Source of the DNA: JALOPX01 sp041309605
GTDB lineage: Bacteria > Krumholzibacteriota > Krumholzibacteriia > Krumholzibacteriales > Krumholzibacteriaceae
Reading direction: 5' to 3'
NCBI GenBank assembly: GCA_041309605.1
Contig: JBFYZH010000017.1
Location: forward strand, 1-64,000
Length of the DNA stretch: 64,000 nt
Shown here: positions 25,112 to 34,477 of the stretch, in pieces
Layout: every line of letters begins with the position of its first letter
Numbering within the stretch: position 1 is the stretch's first letter
The notes under the pieces: generated by a model
Told to the model about the DNA's origin: nothing
What the model saw: only the letters and a program-made list of their open reading frames with translations
The model's database searches: none
Program-made: the position numbers and the translations under genes

Positions 25112-26218
25112 TCAATCCTTTCTTGGAACGATCGCCGGCGACGAGACCTGGCAGTTTTCGAGCAGATCCTCTATCTTCTCGAGGGGAATGTCGAAATTGA
25201 CCATCTCCCTGAGCGAAAAACCGAAAAAGGAAATTTCGAGCAACATGGCGACGATCAGGGCGTACAGCGATGACATCATCGTTAAAACTCCCAGCGCGGC
25301 AAAAACCGCCGACAGGCTCCAGAGAAACAGATCCACTTTCCTCATCGACCTCAGCCTGTAAAGCAGAATATGGTGCAAATGCATGTGATCCGCCTCGAAG
25401 GGCGGCCGGCCGGTCAGAACCCTTCTCATAAAGGCCAGGATGGTATCCATGAGCGGAACGCTCAGGACGATCACGCACCCGCATATCCTGTAAAATATCT
25501 CCTGCCCCGGGATTAAAAACAGCAGGGAAATAAGCCCGAATATCAGCCCGAGAAAGAGGCTTCCGGAATCGCCCATGAATATCTTCGCCGGTGGGAAGTT
25601 GTAACGCAGAAAGGCCAGCACGGCCCCCATGAGTACGACCGAAAGGACGACGACGATCTCGAGTCCGAAAATATAACCGGCGATCACGAACGCCGACGCC
25701 GATATCAACGCTATCCCGGAAGCGAGCCCGTCCAAACCGTCAATGAGATTGAACGATGTAGTCATGATCAACATCCACAGGGTCGCCAGCCCGAACGCGA
25801 TAAAAGAAGTCGGAAGGGACATGTGCGTGAGCCCGAAGTGTTCGAGAAGACCCACTCCTCCCGCCGATACGAAGACCGAGACGGCGATCTGGAAGAAAAG
25901 TTTATAAATATAATGAAGGCTCCTAAGGTCGTCGATTATGCCCAGAAGAAAAGTGAGAAATCCGCTGGCGATAAGTATCGGAAGGAATACCCGGGTGAGA
26001 AGGTTTTGCGGAAGAATGAACAGAAAGGCGGGGATAAGAGCGAAGACGATGGAACCGATTATCGCCACTCCTCCGATATGGGCGATTTCCCTGCAGGTCC
26101 TGCCATTCGGCTTTTCGCATATTTTCCACCGCACCGCCATGCCTATCGCCAGGGGCGTAAAGAACAGCCCAAGCGCGAAAGATATCATAAATGGCACTAT
26201 CATTCCCGCACTCGTCAT
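25112..26218 (-). CDS. wecA: Undecaprenyl-phosphate sugar-1-phosphate transferase (WecA/MraY family)
   Basis: 368 residues, about ten membrane segments. Family motifs: IDDLRSL, FNLIDGLDGLASG, MGDSGSLFLG and the C-terminal histidine motif ADHMHLHHILL. It transfers a sugar phosphate, usually GlcNAc-1-P, from UDP-sugar to the lipid carrier, the first step of O-antigen or enterobacterial-type polysaccharide assembly. The ATG at 26218 has GGGGGA upstream. It is the last glycan gene of the 25-33.5 kb cluster. The carboxyl tail is hydrophilic. Confidence 0.9.
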   Translation of the reverse strand: MTSAGMIVPFMISFALGLFFTPLAIGMAVRWKICEKPNGRTCREIAHIGGVAIIGSIVFALIPAFLFILPQNLLTRVFLPILIASGFLTFLLGIIDDLRSLHYIYKLFFQIAVSVFVSAGGVGLLEHFGLTHMSLPTSFIAFGLATLWMLIMTTSFNLIDGLDGLASGIALISASAFVIAGYIFGLEIVVVLSVVLMGAVLAFLRYNFPPAKIFMGDSGSLFLGLIFGLISLLFLIPGQEIFYRICGCVIVLSVPLMDTILAFMRRVLTGRPPFEADHMHLHHILLYRLRSMRKVDLFLWSLSAVFAALGVLTMMSSLYALIVAMLLEISFFGFSLREMVNFDIPLEKIEDLLENCQVSSPAIVPRKD

Positions 26219-26332
26219 TGTATTCCCCCTTCTCTTCCGTCCCTGCAAGAAGAATCGTTTATTGCCACGGGGATGTCAAGACGTAAGAGTCGTTCCCCGC
26301 CGATCATTCTTTTGAGGTCAGGAAAATAACCG

Positions 26333-27826
26333 TCATCTTTTTTTCAACAGGGGACGGGCGATTTCGAGCAGCTCGCGAATCGTTATCGCGCGCCAGAGCA
26401 GCAGCAGTCCGGCGAAGAACAACGACAGCGCAGCCGAGTGTACGAGGGCCTGAATCAGGGAGCCGGCGCCTGGAGCGATCCACCTGTAGAGGAACACCGT
26501 CAACGCGGCTGAAAGCATCGACTTTGCGACCTTCATCCAATCCTGGCGCCTCCAGAATCCGGGGATTGCGCGGTACAACGACCTCAGGCCGAAAACTTCG
26601 ACGGGCAGATACGAGATGAAAGTGGATATCACTGCTCCGTTTGCGCCCCAGGGGGGGATCATCAGCATGTTGAGAATGAAATTCAGCACCGCTCCGGCCA
26701 CTGTCAGCTTGGCGTAGGTACCCGCCTTATCCGCCGCGATCAGGCCGGGCAGAACGACCGATCCGATGCTTCTGAGAACTATGATCGGAAGAAAAAGCAG
26801 CAGTATCGGCGTCGACGCGTCGAATTCCGCCGTGAAAAGGCCCGTGATAATGGGCGACGCAAGACAGGCCAGCACGACCACCACACAGAGCGAATAGTAC
26901 AGGGAGCCGACGATGGAACGATTGACCAGGCCTGCGCATCTTTTCAGATCTCCGGCCGACCACGCCCCGGCAAGGGCCGGCCTGAGCGTCATTACAAGAG
27001 CGAAGGTCGGGAAAAGACTCGTCTCCTGGAGATTCCGCGCCGTGGAATAAAGGCCCACCTGCGCCGCGCCGTCATAGTACCCCAGCATGAGCTTATCGAT
27101 GAGGGAATAGATCGTAACCGATGCGCCGCTGATCGCGAGCGGGGCGCTGAGGCGGAAAAGGCGTTTTCTGATCAGGGGCGTTTCGCCGCGGTCTCCGGCG
27201 GGAAGATCCATCCTCCACAGCATCCAGAAGACCATCAGCGCGGTGGCCAGCGTCGCGACTATGTAGGCGCCGAGAACCCCTGAGGCTCCCAGGGCTAACT
27301 TGATCGCGGCCACGGTCAGGCCGACCCTGATGACGAGCATCAACGATCTGACCGTGAAGAGAAGCCCGAACCGGTTCAGCCCGAGAACCAGAAGCGCGGC
27401 CAGTTCATTCAGGCTGACGGAAAAAATCATGATTCCGCTTATGCGGAACAGCGGCGTGAGCGCTTGCTCCTTGAAGAAAGCGGCGAGCCATGGCGCCGTG
27501 GCCGATAAGGCGACACCGACCGGCACCGTAAAAACAAGCCTCAACAGAATGGAGCTGCTTATCAGTTGTTTTATCCGCCCGGGCGAAGAAACCTGGTACT
27601 CCGATATGAGCCTGGAAGCCGCCCCGTCGATACCGAATTTGGCCGGGATAAGAAAGATCGTGGCAAGCGCCATCGCCAAGTTGATCAGTCCCGCGACCGT
27701 GAGCCCCATCCACCTGGCAACGATCAGGGATACGACAAAAGCGCTGACGAGCGGCAGAGCCGTCGAACCGAATGTCCAAAGATACCCGGAAGCCAGCGAG
27801 CCTCTTCCTGTGACCCTGTTTTCCAT
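26333..27826 (-). CDS. Polysaccharide flippase (Wzx/MATE-like)
   Basis: 497 residues with about 14 hydrophobic helices, typical of the polysaccharide-transporter family: LWTFGSTALPLVSAFVVSLI, YSTARNLQETSLFPTFALVM. It moves lipid-linked oligosaccharide units across the inner membrane. The start at 27826 is 4 bases after the wecB stop. Neighbours supply UDP-ManNAc, dTDP-sugar, UDP-uronate and GDP-deoxymannose precursors, which fits export of a capsule or O-antigen. No wzy polymerase or glycosyltransferase is seen in this cluster. Confidence 0.85.
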   Translation of the reverse strand: MENRVTGRGSLASGYLWTFGSTALPLVSAFVVSLIVARWMGLTVAGLINLAMALATIFLIPAKFGIDGAASRLISEYQVSSPGRIKQLISSSILLRLVFTVPVGVALSATAPWLAAFFKEQALTPLFRISGIMIFSVSLNELAALLVLGLNRFGLLFTVRSLMLVIRVGLTVAAIKLALGASGVLGAYIVATLATALMVFWMLWRMDLPAGDRGETPLIRKRLFRLSAPLAISGASVTIYSLIDKLMLGYYDGAAQVGLYSTARNLQETSLFPTFALVMTLRPALAGAWSAGDLKRCAGLVNRSIVGSLYYSLCVVVVLACLASPIITGLFTAEFDASTPILLLFLPIIVLRSIGSVVLPGLIAADKAGTYAKLTVAGAVLNFILNMLMIPPWGANGAVISTFISYLPVEVFGLRSLYRAIPGFWRRQDWMKVAKSMLSAALTVFLYRWIAPGAGSLIQALVHSAALSLFFAGLLLLWRAITIRELLEIARPLLKKR

Positions 27827-27830
27827 TGAA

Positions 27831-28922
27831 TCACCGGGGAAATTTCTTTTCGAGTACATCGGCGATCCGTTCCGCGGTCCTGCCATCCCAGAGAGAAGGG
27901 ATACAGTGCTCGCCCGGACCTTTCTCGAGGATCCTGACGGCTTCGTATCTCACTTTTTCCGGATCGGTCCCGGCGAGAACATTGGTTCCCTTTTCGATCG
28001 TGATGGGCCTTTCCGTGTTGTCGCGCACTGTTATGCATGGAACGCCGAGGACCGTGGTTTCTTCCTGTATCCCTCCGGAATCGGTTATAACCATTTTTGC
28101 GGATTTCATCATCCTGAGGAAATCGAGGTACCCGACCGGTTCGATCATCCTGAAAGCGCCGGAGGATCTGAACGGCGGCCGGGCCGAATCGATCATCTTC
28201 CTTGTTCTGGGATGAACGGGAAAGACGACCGGATGATATTCCGAGAGGCCCTCGAGCATTTCGAAGAGGGACCTGAGTTCCTCGGGGTCGTCCACGTTCG
28301 ACGGCCTGTGAAGAGTCACGAGTATGTAATCTCCCTCATCCAGACCCAGGTCGGCGAGGATTGTCGATCTTTCCGCTTTTTCCAGATAATGGAGAAGGGA
28401 ATCGATCATGATGTTTCCGACGAAGAATATCCTCCCGTCTTCCACTCCCTCGCGCTTCAGATTAACCTCAGCCTCCGGTGATGTCGTGAAACAATAATCG
28501 GACAAAATATCCGTCACCATCCTGTTGACCTCTTCGGGCATGTCCATGTCGAAGCTTCTCAGCCCCGCCTCCACGTGTGCCACCGGAATACGGAGCTTCG
28601 CGCCCACCAGCGAACAGGCCAGCGTGGAATTCACATCGCCCACTACGATGATGATGTCCGGTCGCTGCTCCTCGACGATTATCTCGAAGGCGACCATCAC
28701 CTTCGCCGTCTGTTCTGCGTGGCTGCCCGATCCCACTCCGAGATAGATGTCCGGTTCGGGAAGTTCGAGATCTTCGAAGAAGATCTTCGACATGTTCTCG
28801 TCATAGTGCTGCCCGGTGTGAACGAGGAGAATCTCCACGTTGCCCCTCCTCCTGAACTCCCGGACAAGCGGGGCCGCTTTCATAAAATTCGGCCTGGCGC
28901 CGACTACGAGAACAACCTTCAT
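27831..28922 (-). CDS. wecB: UDP-N-acetylglucosamine 2-epimerase (non-hydrolysing)
   Basis: 363 residues from the ATG at 28922, overlapping the rfbB stop by four bases. Motifs: VVGARPNFMKAAPLVREF, LLVHTGQHYDENMS, VVGDVNSTLACSLVGAKL, HVEAGLRSFDMDMPEEVNR and TDSGGIQEE. It interconverts UDP-GlcNAc and UDP-ManNAc for surface glycans. The longer frame to 29090 overlaps rfbB and is not coding. Confidence 0.95.
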   Translation of the reverse strand: MKVVLVVGARPNFMKAAPLVREFRRRGNVEILLVHTGQHYDENMSKIFFEDLELPEPDIYLGVGSGSHAEQTAKVMVAFEIIVEEQRPDIIIVVGDVNSTLACSLVGAKLRIPVAHVEAGLRSFDMDMPEEVNRMVTDILSDYCFTTSPEAEVNLKREGVEDGRIFFVGNIMIDSLLHYLEKAERSTILADLGLDEGDYILVTLHRPSNVDDPEELRSLFEMLEGLSEYHPVVFPVHPRTRKMIDSARPPFRSSGAFRMIEPVGYLDFLRMMKSAKMVITDSGGIQEETTVLGVPCITVRDNTERPITIEKGTNVLAGTDPEKVRYEAVRILEKGPGEHCIPSLWDGRTAERIADVLEKKFPR

Positions 28923-30025
28923 TTCTTGCCTTTCCGGTCTCCCGGCAACCCCGGCACGCGGGGACGGGCACCACCCCCGGCGTCTCGGTCCTGCGCGCGC
29001 CGGCCGGCCGGTTTGCCGCTTTTGAGCCTGCCGCCGTACATTCTGCTGTAATATCTCCTGAACGAGCCTTCCTTGACGGTTCTCCACCACGTCTCGTTGT
29101 TCCGGTACCAGTCGACCGTCTTTCGTAAACCTTCGTCGAACGAGGTTTTTTTCCTCCAGCCGAGCGCCCGTATCTTTCTCGTATCAACGGCATAGCGCCA
29201 GTCGTGCCCGGGCCGGTCGGCCACGAGTTGAAGAAGATTCATGTCGGCTCCGGCAAGTTCGATGATTTTTTTTGCGATCCGGATGTTCGGTTTTTCCTCT
29301 CCTGCACCGATATTGTAAACCTCGCCCGTCTTCCCCTTTTCTCCGGCGATTTCGATGGCCTTGCAGTTGTCCTCGACATATATCCAGTCCCTGACGTTCC
29401 GGCCGTCCCCGTAAAGCGGAAGGGGTTTCCCCTCGATGGCGTTCGTCACGAAGAGCGGGATGAATTTTTCCGGATGCTGATACGGCCCGTAGTTGTTCGA
29501 ACTCCTCGTGACGATCACCGGCAGGCCGTATGTCCTGAAAAACGATCTGACAAGCATCTCCGCTCCGGCCTTGCTGGCCGAATAGGGGCTGTTTGGCAGA
29601 AGGGGATCTGTTTCCCGGAACTTTCCCTTCGCAATGCTCCCATAGACTTCGTCGGTCGATATCTGCACGAACCGCGGGATCCGGTGCTTGAGAGACCGTT
29701 GCAGAAGCGTGTAGGTGCCCATGACATCGGTTTTCACAAAGCCGCCGGCCTCCAGTATCGACCTGTCGACATGAGTTTCTGCCGCAAAATTGTATATTAT
29801 ATCCGTCCCGGGGAGGATGCGGTCGAGAAGCTTCCCGTCGCAGACGTCCCCCTTCACGAATTCGAAGCCCGGCCTGCCCAGCAAATCCGAGATATTGTCC
29901 AGATTACCCGCGTACGTCAGCTTGTCCAGCACTGTCACATTCCGAATACGCTTCTTTCTCAGCAGCATCCTCACGAAATTGGAACCGATAAACCCGGCTC
30001 CACCCGTGACAAGAATCCTCTTCAT
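28919..30025 (-). CDS. rfbB: dTDP-glucose 4,6-dehydratase
   Basis: 368 residues from an ATG with GGGGG upstream. NAD-binding GGAGFIGSNFV, catalytic STDEVYG and YSASKAGAEMLVRSF, as in RfbB. It makes dTDP-4-keto-6-deoxyglucose, a precursor of rhamnose and other deoxysugars. A basic low-complexity tail (~335-368) goes beyond the usual length. rfbA, rfbC and rfbD are absent here and would have to lie elsewhere. Confidence 0.93.
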   Translation of the reverse strand: MKRILVTGGAGFIGSNFVRMLLRKKRIRNVTVLDKLTYAGNLDNISDLLGRPGFEFVKGDVCDGKLLDRILPGTDIIYNFAAETHVDRSILEAGGFVKTDVMGTYTLLQRSLKHRIPRFVQISTDEVYGSIAKGKFRETDPLLPNSPYSASKAGAEMLVRSFFRTYGLPVIVTRSSNNYGPYQHPEKFIPLFVTNAIEGKPLPLYGDGRNVRDWIYVEDNCKAIEIAGEKGKTGEVYNIGAGEEKPNIRIAKKIIELAGADMNLLQLVADRPGHDWRYAVDTRKIRALGWRKKTSFDEGLRKTVDWYRNNETWWRTVKEGSFRRYYSRMYGGRLKSGKPAGRRAQDRDAGGGARPRVPGLPGDRKGKK

Positions 30026-30063
30026 CGGTACCCCCCGCTTGCCGAACGCTCCTTTCGAGACAT

Positions 30064-31386
30064 TCAGCTGTTTGCGTCGTCCGGTCTTCCGAACGACTGG
30101 TACCTGAAACCCATTTCCTTCATTATGGCCGGCTTGTAGATATTGCGGCAGTCCACGACGACAGGCGCTCTGAGCGTTTTTCTGATCTTTTCGAGATCGA
30201 GCTGTCTGAACTCGTTCCACTCTGTCATGATGACGAGCGCATCCGCACCCTTCATGGCCCCGTAGGAATCATCGAAGTAGACGATCCCCTCTCCATATTC
30301 CTTTCTGGCGTTATCCATCGAAATGGGATCGTAGGCGTGAACGACGGCGCCCTCATCCTTAAGCCTGTCAATGAACCTCAGCGAAGGGGCGTGTCTCAGA
30401 TCGTCGGTGTTCGGTTTGAACGACAACCCGAGGATCGCAACCGTTTTTCCACCGAGTTCCGGAACTTCCGCCTTCAATTTCTCCAGGAGGACCTCTATCC
30501 GGAATTCGTTTATGTCGCTGGCCGCCTGTATCAATCCGAGTTTTGCGCCCGCGTCCGCGGCGGTATGCAGGATTGCGGAAATGTCTTTGGGCAGACACGA
30601 ACCTCCGTACCCCACCCCCGCGTGCAGGAATTTCGGGCCGATCCTCTTGTCAAGCCCCATGGCCCTGGCGACCTCGCTTACGTTCGCGCCGACCTTCTCA
30701 CAGAGATCGGCAATTTCGTTAATGAACGATATCTTCACGGCAAGGAAGGCGTTGCTCGCGTATTTGACCAGTTCGGCGGTCCTTATCGATGTAAAGACTA
30801 TCGGTGTCTCAAGGAGGCAAAGGGGCCGGTAGATCTCTCTCATGATCTCTCTTGCCGTGTCGCTCTCCACGCCGATGATCACCCTGTTGGGACGCATGAA
30901 ATCTTCTATGGCCGACCCTTCCCTGAGAAATTCAGGGTTCGAAACGAGGTCGAACGGGATGTCCCTTGTGAGATTCTCGCTGATGATCCTTCCCACGGCT
31001 TCCGAAGTGCCGACCGGCACGGTACTCTTCTGGACGAATATTTTGTATTCCTCCATGTTGTCGGCGACATTCTTGGCAACCTGGCGCACGGCGCTCAGGT
31101 CCGCCGCCCCGTCTTCTCCCATCGGAGTGCCGACAGCTGAGAATATGACTTGTGAAGCCTTGACGGCCGCCTCCAGATCGGTCGTGAATTCCAGTCTTCC
31201 GGCGTCGTAGTTACGCCTGACAAGTTCCTTCAGCCCCGGTTCGTAAATGGGCATTATACCTTTTTTGATGTTCTCGATCCTGTCGTCGTCTATATCCACG
31301 CAGATGACGGTGTTGCCGAAATCGGCAAGGCACGCGCCGCTGACGAGTCCGACATAACCGGTACCGACCATGCAGATCTTTGGCAT
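30064..31386 (-). CDS. ugd: UDP-glucose 6-dehydrogenase
   Basis: 440 residues. N-terminal Rossmann GTGYVGLVSGACLADFG, catalytic Cys in GVGYGGSCLPKDISAI, and C-terminal domain AILGLSFKPNTDDLRHAPS. It oxidises UDP-glucose to UDP-glucuronate for capsule or LPS sugars. It lies 38 bases upstream of rfbB. Its own promoter-like sequence lies upstream at 31483-31511. Confidence 0.95.
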   Translation of the reverse strand: MPKICMVGTGYVGLVSGACLADFGNTVICVDIDDDRIENIKKGIMPIYEPGLKELVRRNYDAGRLEFTTDLEAAVKASQVIFSAVGTPMGEDGAADLSAVRQVAKNVADNMEEYKIFVQKSTVPVGTSEAVGRIISENLTRDIPFDLVSNPEFLREGSAIEDFMRPNRVIIGVESDTAREIMREIYRPLCLLETPIVFTSIRTAELVKYASNAFLAVKISFINEIADLCEKVGANVSEVARAMGLDKRIGPKFLHAGVGYGGSCLPKDISAILHTAADAGAKLGLIQAASDINEFRIEVLLEKLKAEVPELGGKTVAILGLSFKPNTDDLRHAPSLRFIDRLKDEGAVVHAYDPISMDNARKEYGEGIVYFDDSYGAMKGADALVIMTEWNEFRQLDLEKIRKTLRAPVVVDCRNIYKPAIMKEMGFRYQSFGRPDDANS

Positions 31387-31482
31387 TCGCCACTTCCTTT
31401 CCCGGTCAATTCACAGGATGCAGGGCGGGTCAAAAAAAAGCAGCCCCCGCCTATCCATCCTCGAAGACAATTAATAACAGAT

Positions 31483-31511
31483 TTTATCCCGCAGCGCCAG
31501 AAGCTTGACAA
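31483..31511 (-). promoter_or_regulatory. Possible internal promoter for ugd
   Basis: Minus strand TTGTCA (31506-31511), 17-base spacer, GATAAA (31483-31488), within the 157-base gap between rmd and ugd. Downstream, GGCGGG and CCCGCC (31424-31451) flank a run of eight T in the transcript, an inverted repeat with an unusual poly-U loop 38 bases before the ATG. Confidence 0.4.
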
Positions 31512-31543
31512 AATCCGGCTGCCGATGTCGCCCCGCCGCACTT

Positions 31544-32506
31544 CTAAATACCGGAATCCGCGCGGGCGCTCCACCAGCGGAAAAGATCCCCGAGCATGCT
31601 GTCCACCGCGATCTCCGGCCGCCATCCCGTCCGAACACGAAGCTTTGTACTGTCGCCCACAAGGACCTTTACATCCACCGGCCTCATGAGGGCCGGATCC
31701 TGCTTCACGATGACATCTATTCCGGCTATCGAGATCAACTTTTCGAGCGCTTCGCCCAGATCCAGCCCCATGCCCGACGAGACGTTGTAAGTCTCGCCAT
31801 CCTTCCCCTTTTCAAGCAACATCCTGTAGGCGCGCACGACATCCCTGACATCCAGGAAATCCCTCTTCACATCCAGATTTCCGGTTCTGATCACCGGAGG
31901 ATCGATACCGGCCTTTATCCTCGCACACTGCCGCGCGAAGGAGGGCAGCACGAAGGATTCCGTCTGGCCCGGACCTGTATGGCTGAAGCTCCTGCTCAGG
32001 ACGACCCGGCTTCCGAAAGCACGGAAATACTGCATGGAAAGCAGATTCTGTGCCGCTTTACTCGAAGCATAAGGGCTGACCGGTTCAATGGGACTGTTTT
32101 CCCCGAGAGGCATCTCGCCGGGAAAGCGCCTGCCGTACTCCTCGCTCGAACCGGTGACGAATATCCTCGCTCCGATACCCGCCGTCCTTTCCGCTTCGAG
32201 AAGATTCAGCGTGCCGATGACGTTCGTTTCGAGGGTCCCCCGAGGATCGACGAACGACAGCGCCGCCGAACCTTGCGCGGCCAGATGGAAAATCGCGTCT
32301 GGTCTGAATTCCGAAATGACATTCCCGAACCCGTCTCTGTCAAGAAGATCGCATTTTCTGAATATCGCCCCGGCGGGAAATCCGTCCGCGCAAGGCGAGG
32401 GTTTTTCGCATAGATCGACAGCCGCCGTCTCATATCCGGCGTCAACCAGTTCCTTCACCAAGTGTCTGCCGACGAACCCGCCGGCTCCTGTCACAAGTGC
32501 TCTCAT
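31544..32506 (-). CDS. rmd: GDP-4-dehydro-6-deoxy-D-mannose reductase-type epimerase
   Basis: 320 residues, extended short-chain dehydrogenase: GAGGFVGRHL, HLAAQGSAALSFVDP, TGSSEEYG, YASSKAAQNLL, and RSFSHTGPGQTESFVLPSF, a block shared by Gmd and Rmd. It most likely reduces the 4-keto sugar made by the adjacent Gmd to GDP-rhamnose. The assignment as reductase rests on its pairing with gmd and on its divergence from it. The reverse roles cannot be fully excluded. Confidence 0.8.
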   Translation of the reverse strand: MRALVTGAGGFVGRHLVKELVDAGYETAAVDLCEKPSPCADGFPAGAIFRKCDLLDRDGFGNVISEFRPDAIFHLAAQGSAALSFVDPRGTLETNVIGTLNLLEAERTAGIGARIFVTGSSEEYGRRFPGEMPLGENSPIEPVSPYASSKAAQNLLSMQYFRAFGSRVVLSRSFSHTGPGQTESFVLPSFARQCARIKAGIDPPVIRTGNLDVKRDFLDVRDVVRAYRMLLEKGKDGETYNVSSGMGLDLGEALEKLISIAGIDVIVKQDPALMRPVDVKVLVGDSTKLRVRTGWRPEIAVDSMLGDLFRWWSARADSGI

Positions 32507-32521
32507 GGAAATCCCGTTCCG

Positions 32522-33484
32522 TTAAATCTTCGGCGGGCAGTTTCTCCAGAAATCGAGAAGATCGGCCAGTGTTTTGTCTATCGGTATCTCCGGCTTCCAT
32601 CCGGTATCCTTGCGGAAAACCGAATAATCCCCCTCGAGCAGCGGAACGTCGCTGGGGCGGAGCCTGCCTATATCGGTATGGACTTCGACTTTTACACCGC
32701 TGATCTTGATGAGCTTGTCGAGAATCTCCCTTATACCGTAACTTTTTCCGGTGCAGATATTATAGACCGCCCCGGGAATGCCTTTCTCGAGGGACAACCA
32801 GTAGGCACGCACCATATCGCGCACGTCGGTGAAATCCCGCCTGGCGTCGAGGTTCCCGACCTCCATGACCGGCTTCCTCAGACCATTCTCGATGTTGACT
32901 ATCTGCCTGGCGAAATCGCTGCAAACGAATACCGGGGCACGCCTGGGTCCCGTATGGTTGAACCCCCGCGTCCTTACTATCTTCATGCCGTAACTCATGA
33001 AGTACTGGTATCCGAGCATGTCCTGCCCCACCTTGCTCACGCCGTACGGACTGAGCGGCCGCAGCGGATTTGACTCCTTTATGGGCACTTCGTCCGGATA
33101 GACCATGCCGTACTCCTCGCTGGAACAGGCTATCTGTATGCGGCAGTCAAGGCCGAGCTTCTTTACCGCTTCGAAAATATTAAGCTGCCCGATAATGTTC
33201 GTCTGAAGCGATTCGCTTGGAGCCTTCCAGGAAGTCGGGACGAAGCTCTGTGCGGCAAGATGAAATATATATTCGGGCCTGATCTGTTCTATGACGTCCC
33301 TTGTCGATGAAGCGTCGCGCAGGTCGCATTCGAGAAGCCCGATCCTTTCCTCGATATGTTCGATATTCTCAGTCCGGCTTCTCCACCGGATCATTCCGTA
33401 CAGCTCCACGTTTTTTTTGGAAAGGCAGAGTTCGGCAAGGTGGCTGCCTGCAAAACCGGTTATGCCGGTGATCAATACTCGCAT
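32522..33484 (-). CDS. gmd: GDP-mannose 4,6-dehydratase
   Basis: 320 residues. NADP-binding GITGFAGSHLAEL, HLAAQSFVPTSWKAP, ACSSEEYG, YGVSKVGQDMLGYQY, and RTRGFNHTGPRRAPVFVCSDF. It dehydrates GDP-mannose to the 4-keto-6-deoxy form, the precursor of GDP-rhamnose or fucose. It is the first gene of the polysaccharide operon, 71 bases after the -10 box of a strong promoter. Confidence 0.85.
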   Translation of the reverse strand: MRVLITGITGFAGSHLAELCLSKKNVELYGMIRWRSRTENIEHIEERIGLLECDLRDASSTRDVIEQIRPEYIFHLAAQSFVPTSWKAPSESLQTNIIGQLNIFEAVKKLGLDCRIQIACSSEEYGMVYPDEVPIKESNPLRPLSPYGVSKVGQDMLGYQYFMSYGMKIVRTRGFNHTGPRRAPVFVCSDFARQIVNIENGLRKPVMEVGNLDARRDFTDVRDMVRAYWLSLEKGIPGAVYNICTGKSYGIREILDKLIKISGVKVEVHTDIGRLRPSDVPLLEGDYSVFRKDTGWKPEIPIDKTLADLLDFWRNCPPKI

Positions 33485-33554
33485 CAGGTACCCCTTTTCC
33501 AGTCATACCGAAGGAGGGAACTTCGGCGTAAACGATACAACTTCAAGTTTTTAG

Positions 33555-33582
33555 ATTATATCAGATTGCCGGATACGGTCAA
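33555..33582 (-). promoter_or_regulatory. Promoter of the polysaccharide operon
   Basis: Minus strand TTGACC (33577-33582), 16-base spacer, TATAAT (33555-33560), a consensus -10. The transcript then carries a short hairpin (CCGAAG paired with CTTCGG) before the gmd start. From here genes are packed to about 25.1 kb. Confidence 0.65.
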
Positions 33583-33652
33583 GCAGTCAATATCCCTTCA
33601 ATATTGTGGCCTGTTTTTTCAAACCCCGATCACCGGAGACGATACCATCATC

Positions 33653-34300
33653 TCACGGCGTAAATACCATGCAGTAAGTATGGTCGTAACCGAAATCCGG
33701 AGCGTCCCAGCAGGCGACGGTCTCACCCCTGAAGGTAAGCACCTTTGACAGTGCGGCGGCGACGTCCCACGCGAAAGTGGATATGCCGGCCTCAAGCTTG
33801 AGGTTGCCCGCCTCCACGACGACATGAGCCCCCGGTTTCATCAGGGGCTTCATCTGGAGGAATATATCCGCAAGCTCCCCTATATAGCTCTGATAACCTC
33901 TTCCGGGACCGGTGTAGGCGGTAAGCGGGTCGTCATTTTCACCCGGCCCCATGTACGGATAGGGAGGGGATGTGATGCACAGGTCGAATGGCGGAACACG
34001 CAGCGACGAAAGATGCCTTGAATCGCCGTGCACAAGATTGACCGGCTCGGTTATTTTCGATTTGATGAACTCCGCCCTGGCACGGTCGATCTCGACCCCG
34101 AAGGGGATCCTGCCCATCCTTTCGGCCACAACGAGGGCGGTGCCGAATCCCGCGAAGGGATCGAATACCAGATCTTTTTCGCGGGTGAACCTGCGGATGA
34201 AATGCTCCACCATGCCGTCGGGAAATCTCACGTCCTGGTTCCTGTACTTTTCAGGCAGGACCTGGCGGCATTCTTTTGTAAGTTCGAGGAACGTCTTCAT
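33653..34300 (-). CDS. Orphan DNA methyltransferase (N4-cytosine/N6-adenine type)
   Basis: 215 residues from the ATG at 34300. AdoMet motif DPFAGFGTALVVAE (near 47-60) comes before the catalytic motif SPPYPYMGPGEND (near 109-121), the order of alpha/gamma-type amino-methyltransferases. There is no room for a separate target-recognition domain between them. No restriction endonuclease or specificity subunit is adjacent. It could be a regulatory or defence methylase, or it may act on RNA, since short SPPY enzymes occur among RNA methylases. Divergent from the plus-strand repeat protein. Confidence 0.75.
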   Translation of the reverse strand: MKTFLELTKECRQVLPEKYRNQDVRFPDGMVEHFIRRFTREKDLVFDPFAGFGTALVVAERMGRIPFGVEIDRARAEFIKSKITEPVNLVHGDSRHLSSLRVPPFDLCITSPPYPYMGPGENDDPLTAYTGPGRGYQSYIGELADIFLQMKPLMKPGAHVVVEAGNLKLEAGISTFAWDVAAALSKVLTFRGETVACWDAPDFGYDHTYCMVFTP

Positions 34301-34477
34301 GTTTGTCGCGCCTTTCCACCGGATTCTGATGCATACTCCATGCCCGGCCGCGTTCCGGCCGCAATCCGGTCCATATTGAATTTTTCCGATAAAAAAGGAA
34401 TTTTTTGAAACCAAAAGGAGGCAGGTCTCGTAGAAATCACAAGAGATGAACGTCAATCTTAAATGGAGGTTGCCCAA

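Noticed and set aside
31424..31451. GGCGGG/CCCGCC repeat upstream of ugd as a terminator
   Set aside because: The T run lies in the loop, not after the stem, so it would not terminate in the usual way.
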